Of a stretch of DNA of 64,000 nucleotides, positions 8,397 through 15,849 are shown in pieces; the first letter of the stretch is position 1, and every line of letters starts with the position of its first letter. Location: contig NZ_JWLK01000006.1 in assembly GCF_000814005.1 (NCBI RefSeq), positions 124,001 through 188,000 on the forward strand, written 5' to 3'. Origin of the DNA: Ruegeria sp. ANG-S4 (GTDB taxonomy: Bacteria > Pseudomonadota > Alphaproteobacteria > Rhodobacterales > Rhodobacteraceae). Both the position numbers and the translations under genes were made by a program. A model generated the notes under the pieces. It had not been told where the DNA came from and searched no databases. It worked only from the letters and a program-made list of their open reading frames with translations.

Positions 8397-9547
8397 TGTT
8401 GATAGGGATCAAGACTGTCCCGCAGCCCATCGCCAAGGAAGTTGAACGCCAAAACGACGACGATGATCGGCAGCATCGGGATCGCAGTCCATGGATAGAT
8501 TTCGATGGAAGCCAGATTTTGCGCGTCGTTCAACATCACACCCCAACTGACGGCAGGCGCGCGCAGGCCCAGACCAAGGAAGCTGAGCGCCGTTTCCCCA
8601 AGGATCATCGCCGGTATGGACAATGTGGCCGAGGCGATCAGGTGGGACATGAAATTCGGCAGCAGGTGTTTGCGGATCACCCGGCCCGAGCTGGCCCCCA
8701 TCATTTCAGCGGCGCGGACATATTCCTCTTCGCGCAGGGACAAGAATTTGGCACGCACGGATCGTGCAAGACCCGGCCAGTCGAGGATGCCCAGAATGAT
8801 CGAGATGATGAAGAAAACGGCAACCGGGCTCCAGTTCGAAGGCACGGCAGCGGACAAGGCCAGCCACAGCGGCAGTTCAGGCAGCGAGCGCAGGACTTCG
8901 ATAACCCGGTTGATCACCCAGTCGATGCGCCCGCCGAAATACCCCGCCATCGAGCCGAACAGAATGCCCAGAAAGAACGACACCGAGATGCCGATAAGAC
9001 CAACCGTCAGCGACAATTGTGCGCCATAGAGGATGCGGCTGAAAATGTCGCGGCCCAGCCTGTCTGATCCCCAGAGAAACAGAGTGGCGCCTTCGGGTGC
9101 ACAGAACAGGTGGGTGTCCGATTTGATCAACCCTGCCAGCTTATACTCCGAGCCTTCGCAGAAGAACCGGATCGGGCGAGGGTCTTCGGTATCGGGGACG
9201 AATTTCCACTGAAAGGTCTCTAGATCGGCCTCGGCCACTATCGGATAGATGTAAGGGCCGATGAATTCACCGTCGTGAAACCAATTGACAGATTGCGGCG
9301 GCGCATAGAGATGCTCTCCGTTCCGGTCGTTTGGGCCATATGGCGCGATAAATCCTGCAAAGGGCAGCATCAGGTAGCACAGCAACAGGAAGATGCCCGA
9401 GATCAGCCCCAGCTTGTGCGTCTTGAATTTACGCCAGACCAATACCCAATTCGGGGCGTCAAGATCGGCGCGCTCCAGTTGCTGGATCGAGGCTTCGGGA
9501 TCAAACGGGGCGTCGTCGACATAGCGACCATCGGGTTTCCGCGTCAT
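8393..9547 (-). CDS. ABC transporter permease, OppC/DppC/YejE type
   Basis: 384 residues of binding-protein-dependent inner-membrane permease. A long N-terminal cytoplasmic arm ends in KFKTHKLGLISGIFLLL, the usual OppC-type N segment. A periplasmic insertion of about 90 residues with two cysteines lies between the first and second helices. The EAA loop is visible as EYVRAAEMMGASSGRVIRKH. It pairs with the YejB/OppB-type permease next to it to form the channel of a peptide-type importer. Its ATG overlaps the upstream permease stop by four bases, and its stop overlaps the CoA-transferase start. Confidence 0.9.
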   Translation of the reverse strand: MTRKPDGRYVDDAPFDPEASIQQLERADLDAPNWVLVWRKFKTHKLGLISGIFLLLCYLMLPFAGFIAPYGPNDRNGEHLYAPPQSVNWFHDGEFIGPYIYPIVAEADLETFQWKFVPDTEDPRPIRFFCEGSEYKLAGLIKSDTHLFCAPEGATLFLWGSDRLGRDIFSRILYGAQLSLTVGLIGISVSFFLGILFGSMAGYFGGRIDWVINRVIEVLRSLPELPLWLALSAAVPSNWSPVAVFFIISIILGILDWPGLARSVRAKFLSLREEEYVRAAEMMGASSGRVIRKHLLPNFMSHLIASATLSIPAMILGETALSFLGLGLRAPAVSWGVMLNDAQNLASIEIYPWTAIPMLPIIVVVLAFNFLGDGLRDSLDPYQQ

Positions 9548-10572
9548 GCTTCACGCCCCTCGTACCGAATGCGCGGATCGAGCATGACCAGCAGGATGTC
9601 GGATATCATGGTGCCGATAAGTGTCAACAAGGCGACGAACATCAGGATGAAGGCCGACAGGAATTGATCCTGTGTCTTGAGCGCCGTCAGAAGCGTTGGG
9701 CCAATAGTCTGGAGGCCAAGAACAACGGACACCAGAACAGAACCCGACACCATCGAAGGCAGCAGGTTCCCGATGTCTGCCACAAAGGGATTGAATGCCA
9801 CACGCAAAGGATATTTCGTCAACATCCGCGACGGTGCCATGCCTTTGGCCACAGCCGTCTCGACGTAGGGCTTCCCCAATTCATCCAGCATGTTCGCGCG
9901 CAGGCGCTGCATCATGGCTGACGCGCCGGACGTACCAATCACGAATGTTGGAACGATCAGATGAAGAAGGATGGATTTCAGCTTGTCCCAACTCATGGGC
10001 TGGCCTTCATAGACCGGATCCATAAGGCCACCGATGGGAAGGTTGAAATACCGATGGCCGTAATAGAACAGGATCAATGCCAAAAGAAAGTTGGGGGTCG
10101 CCAGGCCCAGATACCCGACAAAGGCCGAGGTATAATCGATCCAGGTGCGCGACCGGGCGGCAGCAATGACGCCCAGCGGCAAAGCCACGGCATAGACAAA
10201 CAGGATGGCCGCCAAGTTAACAACTACGGTCAGCCAAAGCGTGTCACCGACGATTTCGGACACAGGGCGGTCAAACTCGAATGACCAGCCATAGTTGCCC
10301 TGCAGCAGACCTTCGAACCCATGCGGGCCGGGCCAGAAACCCATCCAGATCAGGTATTGTTCCGGCAATGACCGATCCAGCGAATACTCGGTGCGCAGAA
10401 ACTCGGCCTTGGCCACACCTGCAGACTGACCTGACGCCTGAAGCTCAGCGATCTGGTTGCTCAGGTAATCGCCGGGCGGCAGGTTGATGATCACGAAAAT
10501 CAGCACCGAGACCACCAACAGTGTCAGCAGCATCGTGAAGAAGCGATACACCGCATAGCGCAGCATGACCAT
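9544..10572 (-). CDS. ABC transporter permease, OppB/YejB type
   Basis: 342 residues. The N terminus (MLRYAVYRFFTMLLTLLVVSVLIFVIINLPPGD) is the typical OppB/DppB/YejB start. The EAA-type loop reads YVETAVAKGMAPSRMLTKYPLR near residue 230. Six membrane segments can be followed. It forms the translocation channel with the OppC-type partner at 8393-9547. The gene starts 15 bases after the binding-protein stop. Nothing in it is unusual. The ligand class (oligopeptide, opine or a related compound) is not set by the permease. Confidence 0.9.
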   Translation of the reverse strand: MVMLRYAVYRFFTMLLTLLVVSVLIFVIINLPPGDYLSNQIAELQASGQSAGVAKAEFLRTEYSLDRSLPEQYLIWMGFWPGPHGFEGLLQGNYGWSFEFDRPVSEIVGDTLWLTVVVNLAAILFVYAVALPLGVIAAARSRTWIDYTSAFVGYLGLATPNFLLALILFYYGHRYFNLPIGGLMDPVYEGQPMSWDKLKSILLHLIVPTFVIGTSGASAMMQRLRANMLDELGKPYVETAVAKGMAPSRMLTKYPLRVAFNPFVADIGNLLPSMVSGSVLVSVVLGLQTIGPTLLTALKTQDQFLSAFILMFVALLTLIGTMISDILLVMLDPRIRYEGREA

Positions 10573-10587
10573 TTTGCTGCTCCTGGA

Positions 10588-12501
10588 TCAGTCGGCGAAG
10601 AAGAACTCGTCGGGACGATGGACGCCAAAGTGCGCGCCGGGTTCCCACGCCCACATGGCCTGTTCGGGAACGTTACGCAGCCGGTTTGATACGACAATGG
10701 GTTGAGGTGCGCCATTCAAGACGCCGATGGCGTAAATCTGGTCAGCATGGATTTTCAGCATCTCGTTCCAGGCGGCGGCGCGGTCTTCGTCGCTTGTTGC
10801 GACCTCCCAATCATGAGCGAGTGTCATAAGGCGTTCAGCCTCGGGCATGTCTGGCGCTTCGCCGACATCACCGCCTGTTTGATAGTGCTGCCCCCATTTC
10901 GGCCAGGCGAGGAAAACCTGATCGGTTGGGGCCAAATATGCGGGCGACGTGTGCATCTGCGGGATGCCGTCATCCCAGCCAAACCAGACCGACGCCATGG
11001 TATTGCCGGCAAATACCCGGTTCCTCAGAATGTCGCGGTCCAACGGTCGCATGACCAGTTTGACCCCGATTTTGCGCCAGTCATCCGTGATGATCTGAAG
11101 CGCGTTTTCGACCTCTTGCCGCTCGCCGGCGGTTTCAATCACCAGCTCCATCGGGCGACCGTCGGGCAATAGCCGAATTCCGTTACCGTCTCGTTGATCC
11201 AATCCGGCCTCGTCCAAAAGAGCGTTGGCCATATCAGTGTCGAATTGCGCCCAGGCCTGCGCGTTTTCTTCGTTGTAGAACGGGGACGCAGGCAGAACTG
11301 ACATTGCACCCGGTTGCGCCAGTTTGAAGTACAGCGCCTGATTGATCGTTTTGCGGTCAATGGCCAATGACAAGGCGCGGCGAACGCGCACGTCCCGCAA
11401 GACCTCACGCCACGCTTCGTCTTCGTAGTTCAGGTTCGGATATATTGCGATCTGAGACGCGACACCGGTCTTCCATAGATAGGTTTTATACCCGCCCTCG
11501 GCCTCACCCTTCTTGAGGATCGAGGCATCACGGAACGCAAGCCCGCGCCCTTGTAGATCAGTTTCGCCGGCATTGGCCTTGGCAGCGACCAATCCCGGTG
11601 CCACAATCTCCATTTCCACAACATCAATGTAAGGCAACTGCACCCCGTTCGTGTCGATCCTGTGGTAGTAGGGGTTGCGCACAAAATTGTGTCTGATCTT
11701 CTTGCCAGAGCTTGCATTCAGCCACGGTTGCAATGTGGGCAATTCGTGATTGTCGAACTTGTACAGGTTGTCGACCTTGTTGTGCAGCGCGGCCCAGCTT
11801 TTTACGCGCGCGTCCTCGACCTGAAGCGCCAGTTCTTCGCCATCGGCGAACTTCTCATGATACTGCTTCAGAAAGGCGGATGGACGATAGATGAACGGCG
11901 GGCGCGCCTGCGCCAGCGATTGCAAGAAATCCGGGTTCGGGTCATCCCATTCAAAAATAACGGTTTTCTCATCGGGAAAAGTCACCGTCGGCACTTGGCC
12001 TTCGACAAGCAAAAAGTCTGGTGGCCCGGATGGGCTGAGAAGTTCGTTATTCGCCACATCCTCCCACCAGTACCGGAAGTCTTCCGAAGTAAATGGTGTT
12101 CCGTCGGACCACTTATGGCCATCGCGCAAGCGCAGTGTGAACTTGCGGTTGTCCTCGTTTTCGTAGGAGGCCAGCAGGTCGGGCACAATTTCGTATTTTT
12201 CGTTGAACCCAACGAGGCGCGCGTAGCCATAGACAACCATCTGCCGGATGTCCTTGGATCGGGTCACCATCGTTCGCATCGTGCCACCGGGCACCCCAAG
12301 GTCGCGGCCCTTTGCCGCCAGATCGACAACCAAGGGTTCAGAAGGAATGCGCTCTTGCACAGGTGGCAAGTGCCCGCTGTCAACTTCGGTTTTCCAGAAT
12401 GCGCCTTCCTGCAGATCTGGAACGGACTGGGCCATGGCGGGCAGCCATCCCAAGAGTGCCAGCGAACCGGCCAACATGAAACGATGAGTGGTCTTAAACA
12501 T
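10588..12501 (-). CDS. ABC transporter substrate-binding protein, SBP family 5
   Basis: 637 residues with a clear signal peptide (FKTTHRFMLAGSLALLGWLPAMAQ, cut expected after MAQ at about residue 25). The SBP_bac_5 fold shows as VPDLLASYENEDNRKFTLRLRDGHKWSDGTPFTSEDF, the conserved WSDGxPxTAxDV-type region, and later DVRVRRALSLAIDRKTIN. It is longer than typical OppA (about 540), as YejA-like and opine-binding members are. It captures the ligand in the periplasm and delivers it to the two permeases. The start overlaps the ATPase stop. No lipobox cysteine is present, so it is soluble. Confidence 0.9.
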   Translation of the reverse strand: MFKTTHRFMLAGSLALLGWLPAMAQSVPDLQEGAFWKTEVDSGHLPPVQERIPSEPLVVDLAAKGRDLGVPGGTMRTMVTRSKDIRQMVVYGYARLVGFNEKYEIVPDLLASYENEDNRKFTLRLRDGHKWSDGTPFTSEDFRYWWEDVANNELLSPSGPPDFLLVEGQVPTVTFPDEKTVIFEWDDPNPDFLQSLAQARPPFIYRPSAFLKQYHEKFADGEELALQVEDARVKSWAALHNKVDNLYKFDNHELPTLQPWLNASSGKKIRHNFVRNPYYHRIDTNGVQLPYIDVVEMEIVAPGLVAAKANAGETDLQGRGLAFRDASILKKGEAEGGYKTYLWKTGVASQIAIYPNLNYEDEAWREVLRDVRVRRALSLAIDRKTINQALYFKLAQPGAMSVLPASPFYNEENAQAWAQFDTDMANALLDEAGLDQRDGNGIRLLPDGRPMELVIETAGERQEVENALQIITDDWRKIGVKLVMRPLDRDILRNRVFAGNTMASVWFGWDDGIPQMHTSPAYLAPTDQVFLAWPKWGQHYQTGGDVGEAPDMPEAERLMTLAHDWEVATSDEDRAAAWNEMLKIHADQIYAIGVLNGAPQPIVVSNRLRNVPEQAMWAWEPGAHFGVHRPDEFFFAD

Positions 12502-14266
12502 GGCAACGTACCTTATGGCCGGGCTCCATCTCTGTGAGTGAGGGTATCACGGAGTCTGAGAAACGAAAGGCGTCTTCCCAACTGTCCGGTGAACCTGCAC
12601 CCAAAGCAACTAGTTTCAGGTTGATTGGGCGATTGATATCAGGTTCCGGCTGCGCCGCGATCAGCGCCTTGGTGTAGGGATGGCGAGGGTTATAGAACAG
12701 AGTTTCAGGCGGGGCTTGCTCGACCACCAGACCTTGACGCATGACCGCGACCTCATCGGCAATACGGGCCACGACGGCAAGGTCGTGCGAAATGAACAAG
12801 TACGAAAGGTTCAGGCTGTCCTGAAGATGTTCCAGCAGGGTCAGGATTTGCTCCTGCACGGATACGTCTAATGCCGAGGTCGGCTCGTCACAGACAATCA
12901 TCGCAGGGTCCAGCATCATGGCACGTGCAATCGACAACCGCTGTCGCTGACCACCTGAGAACGCATGCGGATAGCGTTTCAGCATGTCGGTGTTCAACCC
13001 GACACGTTTCAGCATCTCGGCGGCTTTGTCGCGTTGCTCGGACACCGACCCAAGCTTGTGGATTTCCAACGGCTCGGTCATCGCGTCCTGAATACGCATG
13101 CGTGGGCTGAGCGAACTGTAGGGGTCTTGAAAGACCATCTGCGCTTTGCGCTGAAAGGCGGTGCGTTCACCCTTGGACATCTTGTGAACAGTTATGGGGT
13201 CGGTATCGGGGCTGGAGCGGAAAAGGACCTGCCCGCCGGGATCCGGCAATTCGGCACCCAAGGCAATTCTCGCCGCAGTGGTCTTGCCCGAACCACTTTC
13301 GCCCACTATTGCAAGCGTCTTGCCACGCGCCAGTTTCAGTTCGACACCGCGGCAGGCATGGATCAGCTTGTCAGCCTTCCAGCCTTTGCTGGAACGCATT
13401 GTGTAAGTCTTTGAAACATCGACCATCTCAAGGATCAAATCCTCGTCGGGCATGGGCAGCCCGACGGCATCTTGGTCCGGGATCGCAGGTGCCGCATCAA
13501 ACAGTTGCTTGGTGTATGGATGGGCGGGTTCGGTCAGGATTGGCGCAGCAGCCCCGGCTTCCATGATGCGCCCTTTGTGCATGACCACAACCTGCTCGGC
13601 CATGTTGGCAACAACGCCCAGATCATGCGTGACCAGAATAAGCGCCATGCCGGTCTCGCGCTGCAATTCCTTGATCAGCCCCAGAACCTGAGCTTGCGTT
13701 GTCACGTCCAACGCCGTTGTCGGCTCGTCCGCGATCAACAGTTCTGGTTTTGAAACCATCGCCATGGCAATCATCGCCCGCTGGCGCATCCCGCCGGACA
13801 ATTCGAACGGGTACGAGTCGTATGCGCGCTTGGGATCGGGAAAACCCACTCGCTCGAACTGGGTCAAAACCTCCTTGCGCGCGTCGGCTTCGGATGCGCC
13901 GCGGTGCAGCCAAAGTACTTCGCTGACCTGATTTCCGATTTTGTGCAGCGGCGAAAGTGATCGCATGGGTTCTTGAAAGATCATCGAAATCCGGTTGCCG
14001 CGAATGCCGCGCATCTGACGCTCGTTGATGGTCGTCAGCTCTGCAGTACCTTTCGAGTCATTCAGCGTGATCGTGCCCGAGCGTATCTGCGCCGTGCGTG
14101 GTAGAATTCGAAGAGCGGCGCGACATGAGATCGTCTTGCCAGATCCGGATTCGCCCACCAGGGCAAGCGTTTGTCCTGCTTCGACATCAAAGCTGACTTT
14201 CTGAACAACGGATTCACCCGCGCCAAAGCCAATGCTGAGATCCCGCACGGACAGTAACGCAGTCAT
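12494..14266 (-). CDS. ABC transporter fused dual ATP-binding protein (YejF/DppDF type)
   Basis: From the ATG at 14266 the protein has 590 residues; an upstream ATG at 14296 adds ten residues that do not look conserved. Two complete nucleotide-binding domains are present. The first has Walker A GESGSGKT, signature LSGGMRQRAMIA and Walker B LLIADEPTTALD. The second has Walker A GESGSGKTT, signature FSGGQRQRLSIARA and Walker B MIVCDEPTSALD. It powers the importer. It is the first gene of the five-gene minus-strand operon, which is unusual because yej operons normally start with the binding protein. Confidence 0.9.
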   Translation of the reverse strand: MTALLSVRDLSIGFGAGESVVQKVSFDVEAGQTLALVGESGSGKTISCRAALRILPRTAQIRSGTITLNDSKGTAELTTINERQMRGIRGNRISMIFQEPMRSLSPLHKIGNQVSEVLWLHRGASEADARKEVLTQFERVGFPDPKRAYDSYPFELSGGMRQRAMIAMAMVSKPELLIADEPTTALDVTTQAQVLGLIKELQRETGMALILVTHDLGVVANMAEQVVVMHKGRIMEAGAAAPILTEPAHPYTKQLFDAAPAIPDQDAVGLPMPDEDLILEMVDVSKTYTMRSSKGWKADKLIHACRGVELKLARGKTLAIVGESGSGKTTAARIALGAELPDPGGQVLFRSSPDTDPITVHKMSKGERTAFQRKAQMVFQDPYSSLSPRMRIQDAMTEPLEIHKLGSVSEQRDKAAEMLKRVGLNTDMLKRYPHAFSGGQRQRLSIARAMMLDPAMIVCDEPTSALDVSVQEQILTLLEHLQDSLNLSYLFISHDLAVVARIADEVAVMRQGLVVEQAPPETLFYNPRHPYTKALIAAQPEPDINRPINLKLVALGAGSPDSWEDAFRFSDSVIPSLTEMEPGHKVRCHV

Positions 14267-14355
14267 GCGGGTCTTCCACCCGGCTGGCTGTGGCAAATCA
14301 TCGGATTTGTGAACTCCCTGACTTTTTTAGCGCAGTTTCGCGCGGTTGGGGCGGC

Positions 14356-14419
14356 GTAGTCAAACACCTTCTTCGGCAGAATTGTCGCGGAAACGTGAAA
14401 ATACGGGACGTTTGACTAC
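14356..14419. promoter_or_regulatory. Inverted repeat in divergent promoter region
   Basis: GTAGTCAAAC at 14356-14365 and GTTTGACTAC at 14410-14419 form a perfect 10-bp inverted repeat with 44 bases between the arms. Each arm carries TTGACT reading outward, toward the ABC operon on the minus strand and the methyltransferase on the plus strand. This could be a paired operator or a pair of -35 elements. No obvious -10 box follows at the right distance on either side. Confidence 0.4.
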
Positions 14420-14435
14420 ACAATGCGTTGAGATT

Positions 14436-14464
14436 TTGACATCAACCGTTCCGTAAGCATCACA
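14436..14464 (+). promoter_or_regulatory. Candidate promoter for the methyltransferase gene
   Basis: A perfect TTGACA at 14436-14441 is followed after 17 bases by ATCACA at 14459-14464, about 35 bases before the GTG start at 14499. The -35 is strong and the -10 weak, as is common in alphaproteobacteria. Confidence 0.35.
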
Positions 14465-14498
14465 TTTGGGTTGGTAAATCCAAAGAAAGGAATCTCTG

Positions 14499-14996
14499 GT
14501 GTCCGAAAATCAAAGCCGTTTGGATCTGTTTATCGACCGTATGGTATCACAGCGCGCTTGTCTGGATTTCGCCATCGCTGATACATCAGGCCAAACCGGT
14601 CCGGTTTTTGAACTGGGTCTCGGCAACGGCCGGACGTACCACCATATGATCCAGTATATTCAGAAACGTCCGGTGTTTGTTTTTGAACGGGCAGTGGCCT
14701 CGCATCCCGACTCGACACCACCCGAAGATCGCGTGATTTTGGGGGATGTGCGCGAAACTCTACCGGCTGCGGTTGAAAGGTTCGGGGCATCGGCCAGTCT
14801 GATCCATGCTGATCTGGGTGGTCACAACCGGGAAAAAAATGATGCGTTTGCGCGCTTTGTGTCGCCGCTGATCCAACCCCTTTTGGCACCTGGGGGTTTG
14901 ATGGTTTCCAGCGACAGGATGTATTTCGAGGACCTGACCGAATTACCGCTGCCCCCCGATGCGGTTGCAGGTCGCTGTTTCATCTACCGCCGTTGA
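14499..14996 (+). CDS. Class I SAM-dependent methyltransferase-like protein
   Basis: 165 residues from a GTG start that follows AAAGAAAGG at a suitable distance. GPVFELGLGNGRTYHHM near residue 34-50 is a methyltransferase motif I (ExGxGxGRT). The expected motif II acidic residue falls near VFVFERAVAS, and LIHADLGGH follows. The length is short for the fold, but this matches a small family seen in Rhodobacteraceae. Its substrate is unknown. It stands alone between the divergent ABC operon and the GST gene. Confidence 0.75.
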   Translation: MSENQSRLDLFIDRMVSQRACLDFAIADTSGQTGPVFELGLGNGRTYHHMIQYIQKRPVFVFERAVASHPDSTPPEDRVILGDVRETLPAAVERFGASASLIHADLGGHNREKNDAFARFVSPLIQPLLAPGGLMVSSDRMYFEDLTELPLPPDAVAGRCFIYRR

Positions 14997-15086
14997 TCGT
15001 TCTGGTGAACGCAGCGGCCCGACTGGTCAATATGCGCAGAGGCGGGCTAACGTGATCCGCGTGAAAATCTGCAGGGACTTCAGTTG

Positions 15087-15716
15087 ATGCTGTTTTATGA
15101 TTGCAAAACCGCCCCAAACCCGCGCCGGGCAAGGATGTTCATCGCCGAGAAAGGTTTGGACATAGAGACCCAAGAGGTCTCGATTGCAAAAGGCGAACAA
15201 CTGGGCGCAGCGTTTCGTGCGGTCAATCCTCGTGCAACGCTGCCAGTTCTGTTGACGGACGAAGGAACGGTTCTGACCGAAAATCTTGGTATTGCCGCGT
15301 ATCTCGAAGCCAGATTTCCGGACCGGCCACTGTTGGGACGTACCCCGGATGAAATCGGTCTGGTTCACATGTGGAATGCGATAGTTGAACACCAAGGAGG
15401 CGCACCGATTGGTGAAACACTGCGCAACTCTCACCCGGCATTTGCCGACCGTGCTATTCCCGGCCCGACAAATTACGCGCAAATTCCCGAACTCGCCCAA
15501 AGAGGAAGAGACCGCGTGGACGCGTTCTTTGATTTGCTTGAGGATCGATTGCAGCACAGCACGTTTCTGGCAGGCAGCGCGTTTACTTTGGCGGACATAA
15601 CAGCGTTTGTGTTTGTTGACTTTGCGCGGGTTGTAAAGGCGCGGATTCCTCACGAAAACACCGCAACTCTGACTTGGTTCGAGAACATCAAAAAACGTCC
15701 AAGCGCCAGTCTTTAA
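15087..15716 (+). CDS. Glutathione S-transferase family protein
   Basis: 209 residues from the ATG at 15087 (a TTG directly before it is possible). The N-terminal thioredoxin-like domain reads LFYDCKTAPNPRRARMFIAEKGL, with NPRATLPVLLTDEGTVLTEN supplying the cis-Pro and the glutamate/serine-like ligand loop for glutathione. The C-terminal all-helical domain includes LAGSAFTLADITAFVFVDF, the usual GST N-capping region (TxADI). It probably conjugates or reduces small electrophiles in the cytosol. The coding sequence ends exactly in the first copy of a 22-bp tandem duplication (see repeat at 15693-15736). Confidence 0.88.
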   Translation: MLFYDCKTAPNPRRARMFIAEKGLDIETQEVSIAKGEQLGAAFRAVNPRATLPVLLTDEGTVLTENLGIAAYLEARFPDRPLLGRTPDEIGLVHMWNAIVEHQGGAPIGETLRNSHPAFADRAIPGPTNYAQIPELAQRGRDRVDAFFDLLEDRLQHSTFLAGSAFTLADITAFVFVDFARVVKARIPHENTATLTWFENIKKRPSASL

Positions 15717-15736
15717 ACGTCCAAGCGCCAGTCTTT
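15693..15736 (+). repeat. 22-bp perfect tandem duplication over the GST stop codon
   Basis: Two identical 22-bp units (15693-15714 and 15715-15736) lie head to tail. The unit starts AAACGTCC and ends CAGTCTTT. The GST frame ends CTT TAA in the junction of the two copies. Without the duplication the same codon would be followed by TGA, so both versions encode the same C terminus (RPSASL). Confidence 0.95.
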
Positions 15737-15776
15737 GAGAATGCGGTTGCACGTAAAATATTGGTCCGGAACAGGA

Positions 15777-15817
15777 CTGTACAGAAATGTCTAGACAGAA
15801 TTGAACAGTGCGTCTAG
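15777..15817. promoter_or_regulatory. Cluster of palindromes, candidate TetR operator
   Basis: Two perfect palindromes lie close together: CTGTACAG at 15777-15784 and TGTCTAGACA at 15788-15797. CTAGAC at 15791-15796 is also repeated in inverted form as GTCTAG at 15812-15817. The cluster is 33 bases before the start of the FAD oxidoreductase gene. The operon ends in its own TetR gene, so this is the obvious place for that repressor to bind. Confidence 0.5.
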
Positions 15818-15849
15818 CGTCCCTCGCGAGTCATTCAGGAGAGCGCAGG

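Noticed and set aside
15693-15736. Tandem repeat as an attachment-site duplication of a mobile element
   Set aside because: The copies are directly adjacent with nothing between them, and there is no integrase, tRNA or insertion sequence nearby. Simple slippage explains it.
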